Position numbers and translations under genes: made by a program
In this document: piece after piece, positions 17,191 through 25,888 of the stretch
How the letters are laid out: each line of letters starts with the position of its first letter
Numbering within the stretch: position 1 is the stretch's first letter
The notes under the pieces: generated by a model
What the model was told of the DNA's origin: nothing
Seen by the model: only the letters and a program-made list of their open reading frames with translations
The model's database searches: none
Source: an uncultured Tenacibaculum sp.
GTDB lineage: Bacteria; Bacteroidota; Bacteroidia; Flavobacteriales; Flavobacteriaceae
Length of the DNA: 64,000 nucleotides
Assembly (NCBI RefSeq): GCF_947498805.1
Contig: NZ_CANMLT010000006.1
Location: 62,001 to 126,000 of the forward strand
Reading direction: 5' to 3'

Positions 17191-18396
17191 CTAAACCGGA
17201 ACTACTTCTTGTGCTTTAAATGCCATAGCAAAAGCTATCACACTTACTACTATTCCAATAGCAAAAACAGTATATGTAATTCTCAACAGCTTATACTTTC
17301 TATTTAACACAAGTCCCAAGAAGTACAAGTCTTTTGTTAATGAACCGTATAAATAATCACGGTCTTTCATCATTTCATTCATTCCCCATTCAAAATCTGG
17401 TAAAGTCATTTGATGGAAATTACCAAAGAATAACAAATTCACTTTTTTATTTGCTACATCCTCTTTTGTAAACTTACCTTGGGTTACATTGGGTCTTGTT
17501 GACAATACCGATAGTATAATTGACACTACTGTAAACGCAACAAAGATTAATGACGGTATAATTAAATAATGGTTTGATGGGTTATCTAATTTTGGTAATA
17601 GATTAGATAAAGCTAAAGACATAATAATAGCATTAACTGAAAGTAAGATATTGGCTTTCGTATCGGCTATATCACTTAAAGTAATATGATTTCTTAATGC
17701 TACTCTAAACATGGTTTCAATTCCACGTTCTGGTAACTCTATCTTATTCTTTTTTAACTTTAATTCCTCCTTCTTCTGCTTTATCTTATTGGTATCTTGC
17801 TTTAACTTTTTCTGTTCTTTTAATAATTGAACTAAGTTTTTTCCTTTTACTTTGTCCCATTTTTTCGAGGCCGTATCTGAATAAAAACGATGATGGGTTG
17901 TTAAGAAGTTTATATTCTCCTCTATCCATTCGCTATCACTAACAACCTTGTTTTGAGTTAACTCCCACTCTCTTCGCAATAACTCAGAATACTCAGCGTA
18001 ATTCTTACCTCCAATATGAGAGCAATCGGCATCTTTCAAAAGCTTTTCTGATTCTGTTTTAGGAATCACGCTCATCTTAGTTGCCTCAATTAATCGAGAA
18101 ACATTTTGTATTCTCTCTTTAGAAAGCCCTTTTTCTTTTAAAAAACCAACAGCTTTTTCAATACTAGCATCTTCATGGTTTTCCATAGAAATTGTATATC
18201 CTACATCATGAAACCAAGCAGCCATTATTAAATTTTCTGCCTCCTCTCCTTCTATCTTAGCATCTTCAATCAATTCTTTCGTCTTCTCTACAACTCTCTG
18301 TGTGTGAGCTATATTATGATACAAAAACTTAGAATCTAAGTTCTCATTCAACTCATGAATTACGAATGCTTCTATCTCCGTAAATAACGCTTCCAT
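17191..18396 (-). CDS. HD-domain phosphohydrolase fused to PycTM-type membrane domain
   Basis: The protein is 401 residues. An N-terminal HD domain shows His31, His63-Asp64 (FHDVGY) and Asp122, the metal-binding set of HD phosphohydrolases. A Lys-rich linker at about 185-225 leads to a C-terminal domain (about 225-400) with helices near 245-262, 270-293 and 376-397. The segments RNHITLSDIADTKANILLSVNAI and DFEWGMNEM resemble PycTM, the membrane effector domain of Pycsar antiphage systems. No cyclic-nucleotide cyclase gene is adjacent. It may therefore be a nucleotide-responsive membrane protein outside a classical Pycsar pair. Confidence 0.75.
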   Translation of the reverse strand: MEALFTEIEAFVIHELNENLDSKFLYHNIAHTQRVVEKTKELIEDAKIEGEEAENLIMAAWFHDVGYTISMENHEDASIEKAVGFLKEKGLSKERIQNVSRLIEATKMSVIPKTESEKLLKDADCSHIGGKNYAEYSELLRREWELTQNKVVSDSEWIEENINFLTTHHRFYSDTASKKWDKVKGKNLVQLLKEQKKLKQDTNKIKQKKEELKLKKNKIELPERGIETMFRVALRNHITLSDIADTKANILLSVNAIIMSLALSNLLPKLDNPSNHYLIIPSLIFVAFTVVSIILSVLSTRPNVTQGKFTKEDVANKKVNLLFFGNFHQMTLPDFEWGMNEMMKDRDYLYGSLTKDLYFLGLVLNRKYKLLRITYTVFAIGIVVSVIAFAMAFKAQEVVPV

Positions 18397-18528
18397 ATAA
18401 ATGTTTTTTGCTAAATTAACATAATTTATCGAATGTATTAGTAGCTATAATTTCGTAAGCTTTACAATACCTATCGACAAAACTTAAAAAACTATATTTT
18501 AGTATATTCATAGTACAAAAAACACATT

Positions 18529-18978
18529 ATGCTTACCTGGAAAGATATTATACATTTTGCCGTAAATGGCAATCCAAAACCTGATAAAAGAGTTGAAAAA
18601 ACCGCAGAAGAGTGGAAAGAAATCCTTACTTCAGAAGAATTTCAAATTACTCGATTAAAAGGAACTGAAAGAGCTTTTAGTGGAGAACATTGTTCTACAT
18701 TTTCTTTAGGAAAATACAACTGTACGTGTTGTAATACTCCTTTGTTTGACTCTAGTATTAAATTTGATTCTAGCTCTGGATGGCCAAGTTTTACACAACC
18801 TATTAAAGAAAATGCAGTACAGTATGAAAAAGATACCACACATGGAATGGTGAGAGTAGAAATTTTATGCAATACTTGTGATGCACATTTAGGGCATGTA
18901 TTTCCCGATGGTCCTGAGCCAAGTGGACTGCGTTTTTGTGTAAATTCATTATCTATAAAACTAGAAAACAATGCCTAA
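18529..18978 (+). CDS. msrB: Peptide-methionine (R)-S-oxide reductase MsrB
   Basis: The 149-residue protein has both zinc-binding Cys pairs (NCTCC and LCNTC), the SSGWPSF substrate loop and the catalytic Cys in RFCVNS. It reduces the R epimer of methionine sulfoxide in oxidised proteins. No signal peptide is present, so it is probably cytoplasmic. Its end overlaps the msrA start by 8 bp, and a glutaredoxin-like gene follows. Confidence 0.95.
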   Translation: MLTWKDIIHFAVNGNPKPDKRVEKTAEEWKEILTSEEFQITRLKGTERAFSGEHCSTFSLGKYNCTCCNTPLFDSSIKFDSSSGWPSFTQPIKENAVQYEKDTTHGMVRVEILCNTCDAHLGHVFPDGPEPSGLRFCVNSLSIKLENNA

Positions 18979-19501
18979 AAAAATAGCTACAGTTGGTGGT
19001 GGATGCTTTTGGTGTACAGAAGCAATCTTCCAAGAAGTACAAGGAGTAGAAAAAGTAGTATCAGGATATACAGGAGGTAATGCTCCTGGCAAACCAACGT
19101 ATAGAGAAGTATGTTCTGGATTAACAGGACATGCCGAGGTGGTTCAAATAACTTTTGATTCTGATATTATTTCTTATGAAGAAATTCTTACCATTTTTAT
19201 TACAACGCACGATCCAACCTCTTTAAATAGACAAGGTGCCGATGTAGGAACACAATACCGTTCTTCAATTTTTTACAATAATCAGCAAGAAAAAGATACT
19301 GCCGCAAAGGTTATTGAAACATTACAACCTTATTTTGATAATCCTATTGTAACTACCTTAGAAGAACTCACTGTTTTTTATCCTGCAGAAGAGTATCATC
19401 AAGATTATTACAATCAGAATAAAGAACAGAACTATTGCAATTTTGTGATTACTCCAAAACTAGCTAAGTTTAGAAAAATGTATGCTGATAAACTAAAATA
19501 G
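18971..19501 (+). CDS. msrA: Peptide-methionine (S)-S-oxide reductase MsrA
   Basis: The 176-residue protein has the catalytic GGGCFWCTEAIF motif at about residues 9-20, and GYTGG, GHAEVVQ and EYHQDYY segments typical of MsrA. It reduces the S epimer of methionine sulfoxide. The start lies inside the last codons of msrB, which shows translational coupling. Having both enzymes in one transcript covers both sulfoxide epimers. Confidence 0.96.
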   Translation: MPKKIATVGGGCFWCTEAIFQEVQGVEKVVSGYTGGNAPGKPTYREVCSGLTGHAEVVQITFDSDIISYEEILTIFITTHDPTSLNRQGADVGTQYRSSIFYNNQQEKDTAAKVIETLQPYFDNPIVTTLEELTVFYPAEEYHQDYYNQNKEQNYCNFVITPKLAKFRKMYADKLK

Positions 19502-19756
19502 ATGTTTCAAAAAATTAAACTTTACGGAGCCGAGCGTTGCCATAAAACGCAATATTATATGCAATTTTTAAAAAATAAAAACTTCGATTTTGATTTTTTA
19601 GACGTTGAAAAAAATGAGCAATTCGCCCAAGAGCTCCGTAGTTTATATGAAAACAACAAACTCAACTTCCCTACAATTGCCATTGGTAAGAAAAAGCTAA
19701 GAAATCCGACAGATAAAGAACTAATCAAATGGTTAGAAAAACTAAAACAACCATAA
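19502..19756 (+). CDS. Glutaredoxin-like protein with a single Cys
   Basis: The 84-residue protein is a short thioredoxin-fold candidate. KIKLYGAERCHKTQYY forms the first strand and active-site helix, NFPTI the cis-Pro turn, and LIKWLEKL the last helix. The only Cys is Cys13, so the usual CxxC is reduced to CHKT (monothiol form). It starts directly after the msrA stop, so it may supply electrons to the Msr enzymes. The role is inferred from position. Confidence 0.7.
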   Translation: MFQKIKLYGAERCHKTQYYMQFLKNKNFDFDFLDVEKNEQFAQELRSLYENNKLNFPTIAIGKKKLRNPTDKELIKWLEKLKQP

Positions 19757-19768
19757 ACATACTATTTA

Positions 19769-20539
19769 ATGAGAAGTTCACGGCTAAGCATCATAAACAA
19801 CAAAGGATATAAATTACAAGCACATCTTGAACTTCCCGAAAATGAATCTCCAGAGCATTATGCAATTTTCGCACATTGCTTTACCTGTAGTAGTACCTTA
19901 AATGCTGTTAGAAATATTAGTCGCGCATTAACAAAATATGGCTTTGGAGTTATTCGCTTTGATTTTACAGGTTTAGGAAGAAGTGAAGGGAATTTTTCAG
20001 AAAGTTATTTCTCTGCCAATGTGGATGATTTAGTTGCAGTAAATGAATACATCACACAACATTACAAAGCTCCTAGCTTGTTAATTGGACATTCCTTAGG
20101 AGGTGCAGCTGTTATTGTTGCTGCTTCTAAACTTTCAAACATAAAAGCAGTGGCAACTATCGGTGCTCCTGCAGATGTTAGTCATGTGAAACACCTATTT
20201 TCTCATGGTATTGAAGAAGTAAAACAAAAAGGAGAAGTAGAAATTAATATTGGAGGAAGACCTTTTCGAATTAACAACGAATTTGTTGCTGATTTTGACA
20301 AAACCGATTTAGCTGAAATCACAAAAAAACTAAGAAAACCCATTCTTATATTTCACTCCCCTATTGATACTATTGTTAGTATTCAAAACGCTCAAGAACT
20401 CTATATAAATGCGCATCATCCCAAAAGCTTTATTAGCTTAGATAATGCCGATCATTTACTAACAAACCCTCAAGACAGTATCTATACAGGAAACATTATA
20501 GGAACCTGGGTACAACGATATTTCCCTAATAAAGTCTAA
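19769..20539 (+). CDS. Alpha/beta hydrolase (OsmC-fusion type, stand-alone)
   Basis: The 256-residue protein has FAHCFTCSS near residues 33-41 as oxyanion region, nucleophile elbow GHSLGG near 111-116 and IFHSPIDTIV carrying the acid. A His follows in NADHLL. I know this sequence type as the N-terminal half of bifunctional hydrolase/OsmC proteins of redox stress; here the OsmC half is absent. It stands directly behind the methionine sulfoxide reductase genes, which fits a stress context. The substrate is unknown. Confidence 0.8.
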   Translation: MRSSRLSIINNKGYKLQAHLELPENESPEHYAIFAHCFTCSSTLNAVRNISRALTKYGFGVIRFDFTGLGRSEGNFSESYFSANVDDLVAVNEYITQHYKAPSLLIGHSLGGAAVIVAASKLSNIKAVATIGAPADVSHVKHLFSHGIEEVKQKGEVEINIGGRPFRINNEFVADFDKTDLAEITKKLRKPILIFHSPIDTIVSIQNAQELYINAHHPKSFISLDNADHLLTNPQDSIYTGNIIGTWVQRYFPNKV

Positions 20540-20556
20540 CATTTAAAACTCAAATT

Positions 20557-20826
20557 ATGAATATAATAGAAAACATCAAAAATTACTTTAGTGCAAAAGA
20601 ACAAGGAGATACTGCTATGAAAGCTCCAGAAGGTATATGCCCAAATTGCTGGGGTAAGCAAGAATGGGAAGGAGAATATTATAAAAAAATCAAAGCCAAT
20701 AATATTACACCAGAACACAACACTTATAACAGTTTTGTTCATGAAATAAGTTCTAAATTGGATAAAATTGTACTCAAAGAAGACATCTTAATATGCGAAA
20801 CCTGTAATGTTTCCTATAAAAGTTAA
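20557..20826 (+). CDS. Small zinc-ribbon-like protein
   Basis: The 89-residue protein has two Cys pairs, CPNC near residues 28-31 and CETC near 82-85, which can form one zinc site. Between them lies a charged helical region. No nucleic-acid-binding motif is evident beyond the zinc pairs. It is closely packed between two hydrolase genes (3 bp from the next start), so it is probably co-transcribed with them. Confidence 0.7.
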   Translation: MNIIENIKNYFSAKEQGDTAMKAPEGICPNCWGKQEWEGEYYKKIKANNITPEHNTYNSFVHEISSKLDKIVLKEDILICETCNVSYKS

Positions 20827-20829
20827 ATT

Positions 20830-21681
20830 ATGACCTATGCTGATTTTAGAAATTCACAACACTTCTTCAACACACCTGAAGGAAAAATAGCTTATATAGA
20901 TATAGGCAATAAGGATGATGAAGTAATTCTATTACTTCATGGAATCCCTACTTCTGGTTGGTTATATCGAAAAATGATCGCCATTCTTAGTGCTAAAGAT
21001 TATCGCATCATTGCTCCAGACATGCTTGGTTTTGGAAATAGCGATTCTCCTAATGGGTATGATGTATATGAAGAACCTAAACAAGCCCAACGTTTGTTGG
21101 ATCTAATGGATCACTTAGAAATCGACTCTTGGTCTCATGTGTTTCATGATGTTGGAGGTTTGTGGACTTGGGAATTACTAAAGTTAGCCCCACATCGAGT
21201 ACAGCATTTAATTATTTTAAACACCATTATTTACGAAGAAGGATTTGTTCCGCCGATGCGATTTGGTAAAAACTTATTTACCAAACTAGTTATGGCTTTA
21301 TATACATTTAAATTCACCAACAAAATATTAATAAAGAATTTGTTTAAAATGGGGTTATTACACAATAACCTTATTCAAAATGATTTAGAAGGATATCAAA
21401 AACCATTGTTAGAAGGTAAGAACAAAGCAATGTATTATTTCTTTTCTAGAACCTGTCATAATTTACCTAGTTATAAAAAACTGTTACCAACATTAAATAT
21501 TCCCACTTTAGTACTTTGGGGAGATCGAGATGATTTTTTAAAATGGAAACCTCAAGAGCATTTAGTAAGCAAAGATCTAAACATTGCTCCTGAGAATATT
21601 CATATATTAAATGCAAAACATTTTGTTCAAGAAGAAAAGTCTAAAGAAATTTGTAATTTCATTCTAGCATTTATAAAATAA
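20830..21681 (+). CDS. Alpha/beta hydrolase, haloalkane dehalogenase/epoxide hydrolase type
   Basis: The 283-residue protein has LLLHGIPTSGWLY as oxyanion region (about 37-49). The nucleophile elbow reads FHDVGG with Asp in place of Ser, the mark of haloalkane dehalogenases and epoxide hydrolases. LWGDRDDFLKW carries the acid and NAKHFVQEE the catalytic His. No signal peptide is present. It ends 2 bp before selO and starts 3 bp after the zinc-ribbon gene, so it belongs to that operon. The true substrate is not known. Confidence 0.85.
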   Translation: MTYADFRNSQHFFNTPEGKIAYIDIGNKDDEVILLLHGIPTSGWLYRKMIAILSAKDYRIIAPDMLGFGNSDSPNGYDVYEEPKQAQRLLDLMDHLEIDSWSHVFHDVGGLWTWELLKLAPHRVQHLIILNTIIYEEGFVPPMRFGKNLFTKLVMALYTFKFTNKILIKNLFKMGLLHNNLIQNDLEGYQKPLLEGKNKAMYYFFSRTCHNLPSYKKLLPTLNIPTLVLWGDRDDFLKWKPQEHLVSKDLNIAPENIHILNAKHFVQEEKSKEICNFILAFIK

Positions 21682-21683
21682 TA

Positions 21684-23249
21684 ATGAAGCTTAACATTCA
21701 AGATACTTTTAACAAGGAATTACCTGCTGATAAAATTTTAGAGAACTCACGCAGACAGGTATTAGATGCCTGTTTTTCATACGTGACTCCTAAAAAAACA
21801 AGCAACCCGAAACTTATACATGTTTCCGAAGAAATGCTAGCAGCAATTGGTATTTCTAAAGAAGAAGCGCAAACGGAAGCCTTTTTAAAAGTATTTACTG
21901 GAAATGAAGTTTTAGAAAACACACATCCATATGCCATGTGTTATGGCGGACATCAATTTGGAAATTGGGCAGGACAGTTAGGAGATGGAAGAGCTATCAA
22001 TTTAACTGAAGTAGTTCATAACAACCAGCGTTGGGCGCTACAATTAAAAGGAGCTGGCGAAACTCCCTATTCAAGAACGGCAGATGGATTAGCAGTACTA
22101 CGCTCATCTATTAGAGAGTACTTATGCAGTGAAGCTATGTATCATCTTGGAGTATCAACTACAAGAGCCTTATCACTTTCTTTATCAGGAGATGAAGTTT
22201 TAAGAGATGTGATGTATAACGGAAATCCGGCCTATGAAAAAGGAGCTATTGCATGTAGAGTTTCTCAAAGTTTTATACGATTTGGAAACTTTCAAATTCT
22301 TGCTGCTCGCAAACAACATTTAATTTTAAAACAATTAACCGATTATACCATTCAGCATTTTTATGCTGATATTACTTCAGAAGGAAAAGAAAAATACCTC
22401 GACTTCTTTACAGAAGTTCGTAATAGAACTATAGACATGATTATTCATTGGCAACGTGTAGGTTTTGTCCATGGAGTTATGAATACCGATAATATGTCTA
22501 TACTCGGACAAACTATTGATTATGGTCCATACGGATGGTTAGAAGGTTATGACTTGGGTTGGACTCCTAATACCACCGATGCTCAATTTAAAAGATATCG
22601 ATACGGAAACCAGGGCTATATTGGTCTTTGGAATTTGTTTCAGTTGGCCAACGCCTTATATCCTTTAATTGAAGAAACCGAACCTTTACAAGAAATTCTA
22701 AATGAATACAATACTATTTATGAAGAAAAATATCTTGCAATGAAAAAAAGCAAGTTAGGATTAACAGCTTCTAAGAAAGATGACAAAGAACTTGTTGGTA
22801 GATTGGAAGAAACACTGCAACTATCAGAAACTGACATGACTATTTTCTATAGAAACTTATCCAATATTTCTTCGGAAGATAGTTTTGAAGTGGCTTTTGA
22901 TAAAACTAAAGATGCTTTTTACACACCAAACGAAATCTCCGATGAAATCAAAACACATTGGAAAGATTGGTTCGATAGATATTTAAACAGACTACAAGAA
23001 GAATCTCTTTCAGACCTAGAAAGAAAACAACAAATGGATTTAATAAATCCAAAATATGTTTTAAGAAATTATATGGCTCAGTTAGCCATAGACAAAGCAG
23101 ATAAAGGAGACTACAGCCTTATTGAAGAATTCTACCAACTTCTAAAAAAACCATATGATGAACAACCAAAATATCAAGAGTGGTTTGCTAAACGACCAGA
23201 ATGGGCAAGACACAAAGTAGGATGCTCTATGTTGAGTTGTAGTTCGTAA
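21684..23249 (+). CDS. selO: Protein adenylyltransferase SelO
   Basis: The 521-residue protein of the SelO/YdiU (UPF0061) family has YGGHQFGNWAGQLGDGRA near residues 88-105, GAGETPYSR, and HGVMNTDNMSILGQTIDYGP near 265-285. SelO has a protein-kinase-like fold that binds ATP inverted and transfers AMP to proteins. The chain ends SCSS, so the antepenultimate residue, selenocysteine in some homologues, is Cys519 here. It is the last gene of the 20557-23249 run. Confidence 0.95.
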   Translation: MKLNIQDTFNKELPADKILENSRRQVLDACFSYVTPKKTSNPKLIHVSEEMLAAIGISKEEAQTEAFLKVFTGNEVLENTHPYAMCYGGHQFGNWAGQLGDGRAINLTEVVHNNQRWALQLKGAGETPYSRTADGLAVLRSSIREYLCSEAMYHLGVSTTRALSLSLSGDEVLRDVMYNGNPAYEKGAIACRVSQSFIRFGNFQILAARKQHLILKQLTDYTIQHFYADITSEGKEKYLDFFTEVRNRTIDMIIHWQRVGFVHGVMNTDNMSILGQTIDYGPYGWLEGYDLGWTPNTTDAQFKRYRYGNQGYIGLWNLFQLANALYPLIEETEPLQEILNEYNTIYEEKYLAMKKSKLGLTASKKDDKELVGRLEETLQLSETDMTIFYRNLSNISSEDSFEVAFDKTKDAFYTPNEISDEIKTHWKDWFDRYLNRLQEESLSDLERKQQMDLINPKYVLRNYMAQLAIDKADKGDYSLIEEFYQLLKKPYDEQPKYQEWFAKRPEWARHKVGCSMLSCSS

Positions 23250-23258
23250 AACCTTCAT

Positions 23259-23296
23259 CTGTAAAATATATACAAGCTTCCGTAAAATGTATACAT
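23259..23296 (+). promoter_or_regulatory. Two direct repeats, candidate AraC-type operator (SDR gene)
   Basis: CTGTAAAATATATACAA (23259-23275) and CCGTAAAATGTATACAT (23280-23296) are 17-bp direct repeats whose starts are 21 bp apart. The same pair with the same 21-bp step occurs before the gene at 25217. The distal repeat ends 19 bp before the -7 element, so it takes the place of a -33 box. The AraC-family gene at 24199 lies between both promoters and is the natural candidate binder. Confidence 0.7.
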
Positions 23297-23315
23297 CAGC
23301 ACTCTAAAGCTGCTA

Positions 23316-23323
23316 TAATTTTG
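23316..23323 (+). promoter_or_regulatory. -7 element (TAATTTTG) of the SDR gene
   Basis: TAATTTTG fits TAnnTTTG and lies 43 bp before the ATG at 23367, directly downstream of the paired repeats. Confidence 0.55.
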
Positions 23324-23366
23324 CATCGTAAATATTTGATAACTAATATTATTAAAACCAATTACG

Positions 23367-24146
23367 ATGAAAAAAACAGCATTAATCACAGGAGCAAGTA
23401 GCGGAATAGGAAAAGAACTAGCACAAATTCATGCAGCAAAAGGAGGAAGCTTAATTATAGTAGCAAGAAGAAAAGAAAAACTAGAAGAATTAAAAACAGC
23501 ATTAGAAGTTAAATACGATGTTAGAGCCCTTACTATTGTTAAAGATTTGAGTCAACCCAATGCAGCAAAAGAATTGTATAATGAGGTCAAAGAAAAAGGA
23601 CTTGAGGTAGAGTATTTAATTAACAACGCTGGATTTGGACTAAGAGGGAAATTTCATGAATTACCTTGGGAGCGTCAACTACAAATGATGAATCTAAACA
23701 TGGTTGCACTAACAGAGCTTACCTATTTATTCTTACCAGAAATGGTAAAACGTAATACTGGTAAAATATTAAATACCTCATCAACAGCATCGTTTATGCC
23801 TGGACCACTCCAAGCCATTTATTTTGCTACCAAAGCGTATGTAACCTACTTTGGAAATGCCATTGCAGAAGAATTACATGACACCAACATTACAGTAACT
23901 ACATTAATGCCTGGGGCTACAGAAACTGAATTTGCAAAAACCTCAGGAATGGATAAAACGGGCTTATTTGAAAAAACAGTTACCGCTCATTCCGTTGCAG
24001 AAGATGGATATAAAGCCATGGAACAGGGTAAATTAGATGTAGTATCGGGATTAACGTTTGCACAAAATTTAATGATGAAATCAATTCCTTTTACTCCAAA
24101 AAGAACCCTGTTAAAACAAATTCGTAAAATGCAAGAAGTTTCTTAA
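23367..24146 (+). CDS. SDR family oxidoreductase
   Basis: The 259-residue classical short-chain dehydrogenase has the TGASSGIG nucleotide-binding motif at residues 8-15, NNAG near 88-91, catalytic Ser in STASF, and YFATK giving the Tyr/Lys pair. The Arg-Arg-Lys after the second strand suggests NADPH preference. It is preceded by the paired-repeat operator and followed by the AraC regulator gene. The substrate is unknown. Confidence 0.92.
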   Translation: MKKTALITGASSGIGKELAQIHAAKGGSLIIVARRKEKLEELKTALEVKYDVRALTIVKDLSQPNAAKELYNEVKEKGLEVEYLINNAGFGLRGKFHELPWERQLQMMNLNMVALTELTYLFLPEMVKRNTGKILNTSSTASFMPGPLQAIYFATKAYVTYFGNAIAEELHDTNITVTTLMPGATETEFAKTSGMDKTGLFEKTVTAHSVAEDGYKAMEQGKLDVVSGLTFAQNLMMKSIPFTPKRTLLKQIRKMQEVS

Positions 24147-24198
24147 GCAGAATAATACGTAAATTTATAAAACTAATAGTTGATCATTACATAATTCA

Positions 24199-25107
24199 AT
24201 GAAAGAAATTATTCATATAAAATCGATTACTGAAACCAATAAAGCCTTTGGATTACCTGCTCCCAAACATCCGTTAGTTACCATAATGTGGGCAAAAGAT
24301 TTTCCAGATTTTAGCAAATACTTCGGTGTTAAATATAATTCCGATTTATTCACTATTTCTTTAAAAGAGGGTATTGAAGGAGTTTTAGGATACGGACGTA
24401 ACAACTATGATTTTGAAGATGGAACTATGGTCTTTTCAAAACCTAATCAAGTCTTATCAATTGAAGAGAAAAAAGTAGCTGAAGACGCTAAAGGATGGTC
24501 GTTAATTTTTCATCCTGATTTAATTCGTAAATCAGAGTTAGGAAGAAATATCAATATGTATTCTTTCTTCGATTATGAAGTACATGAAGCACTACATCTT
24601 TCAGAAGATGAAAAGGCAATCTTAACCGATTTGGTTAAAAAAATTGAATTAGAGATCAATCAAAATATTGATAAGCATAGTCAGAAATTAATCATCTCCA
24701 CACTTGAGTTAATCTTAGATTATTGCAATCGTTATTACGACCGTCAATTTTATGTACGTACTAATTTACATCAAGACCATGTAACAGAGTTTGAAACCTT
24801 ATTACGTAACTACTTTACTTCTGACAAGCCTACTACTTTAGGATTACCTTCCGTAAAGTATTGCGGAGAACAACTGAACATGTCTCCTAATTACTTAAGT
24901 GATTTACTAAAAAAAGAAACTGGTAAAAGTGCAAAGGATCATATTTACGCCTTTGTAGTGAATAGAGCTAAAAATAAACTCTTAGGTACCACAGATTCAG
25001 TAAGTGAAATAGCTTATGATCTTGGTTTTGAATATCCACAACACTTTAGCAAACTATTTAAAAAACAAACAGGAACAAGTCCAGCAAAATACCGTTCTCA
25101 AAACTAA
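24199..25107 (+). CDS. AraC family transcriptional regulator
   Basis: The 302-residue protein has an N-terminal cupin-like sensing part (about 1-160) and a C-terminal AraC domain with two helix-turn-helix units: GEQLNMSPNYLSDLLKKETG and the VSEIAYDLGFEYPQHFSKLF segment. AraC dimers typically bind two 17-bp direct repeats about 21 bp apart. Exactly such pairs stand before the flanking genes at 23367 and 25217, and none before its own gene. It is probably the activator of its neighbours. The inducer is unknown. Confidence 0.92.
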   Translation: MKEIIHIKSITETNKAFGLPAPKHPLVTIMWAKDFPDFSKYFGVKYNSDLFTISLKEGIEGVLGYGRNNYDFEDGTMVFSKPNQVLSIEEKKVAEDAKGWSLIFHPDLIRKSELGRNINMYSFFDYEVHEALHLSEDEKAILTDLVKKIELEINQNIDKHSQKLIISTLELILDYCNRYYDRQFYVRTNLHQDHVTEFETLLRNYFTSDKPTTLGLPSVKYCGEQLNMSPNYLSDLLKKETGKSAKDHIYAFVVNRAKNKLLGTTDSVSEIAYDLGFEYPQHFSKLFKKQTGTSPAKYRSQN

Positions 25108-25131
25108 AAACACCTAGAATTGGTTTACAAA

Positions 25132-25169
25132 CTGTAATATGTATACAACAATCTGTAAAATGCATACAT
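25132..25169 (+). promoter_or_regulatory. Two direct repeats, candidate AraC-type operator (NAD-binding gene)
   Basis: CTGTAATATGTATACAA (25132-25148) and CTGTAAAATGCATACAT (25153-25169) are direct repeats with a 21-bp step, matching the pair at 23259-23296 in sequence, order and spacing. The distance to the -7 element is 20 bp here and 19 bp there. Confidence 0.7.
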
Positions 25170-25189
25170 TCTTTGTTATAGAACGTAGC

Positions 25190-25197
25190 TACTTTTG
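25190..25197 (+). promoter_or_regulatory. -7 element (TACTTTTG) of the NAD-binding gene
   Basis: TACTTTTG fits TAnnTTTG and is 19 bp before the ATG at 25217, just downstream of the second repeat pair. Confidence 0.55.
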
Positions 25198-25216
25198 TAC
25201 TATAAATTAAACAACA

Positions 25217-25885
25217 ATGAAAGTTATTATTACTGGTTCTACAGGAATGGTAGGAAAAGGAATTTTGTTAGAATGTTTAGAACAACCAAACATTGAAAAA
25301 GTTTTGGTAATCAATCGTTCTTCTTTAAACATGGAGCATTCAAAACTAGAAGAGCTTTTATTAAGCGATTTTACTCAAGTAGCTAGCTTAAAAGAAAAAT
25401 TGGTTGGATACGACGCCTGTTTTTTTGCAATGGGAATTTCTTCCGTAGGAATGAATGAGGAAAAATACACCAGTATCACTTTTAATACTGTCAAAGCTTT
25501 TGCTGATGTTTTGTTTGAATCAAATCCTAACATGGTTTTTAACTATGTTTCAGGAGCTGGAACAGATAGCTCTGAAAAGGGACGCAGTATGTGGGCACGT
25601 GTAAAAGGGAAAACAGAAAATTATGTACTCAACAAAGGATTTAAAGATGCGTATGCTTTTAGACCAGGAGCTATTATTCCTGAAAAAGGAATCAAATCAA
25701 GAACCAACTGGTATAGTATTATTTATATCATATTAACTCCTTTTTTCGGTTTGATGAAAAAATCGAAAAATATTACTACTACTACTAAAATTGGTTTGGC
25801 AATGATTCACACCTTACATCACTCGCAAACCTTAAAACATTTAGAAAATAAAGACATCAATGTATTAGCTGAAAAGCTACAATAA
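25217..25885 (+). CDS. NAD(P)-binding Rossmann protein (epimerase-like)
   Basis: The 222-residue protein has GSTGMVGKG at residues 7-15 as dinucleotide-binding loop, a following VINRSS that suggests NADP binding, and FNYVSGAGTDSSEKG in the active-site region. It lacks the YxxxK motif of classical SDRs, so it belongs to the atypical NAD(P)H-binding group (NmrA/HTATIP2-like). It is expressed from the second repeat-controlled promoter and is followed 3 bp later by an MBL-fold gene. Confidence 0.82.
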   Translation: MKVIITGSTGMVGKGILLECLEQPNIEKVLVINRSSLNMEHSKLEELLLSDFTQVASLKEKLVGYDACFFAMGISSVGMNEEKYTSITFNTVKAFADVLFESNPNMVFNYVSGAGTDSSEKGRSMWARVKGKTENYVLNKGFKDAYAFRPGAIIPEKGIKSRTNWYSIIYIILTPFFGLMKKSKNITTTTKIGLAMIHTLHHSQTLKHLENKDINVLAEKLQ

Positions 25886-25888
25886 ATC

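Noticed and set aside
17191..18396. Complete Pycsar antiphage operon
   Set aside because: Only a PycTM-like effector domain is present; the adjacent genes are a GAF protein and msrB, neither of which is a pyrimidine cyclase.
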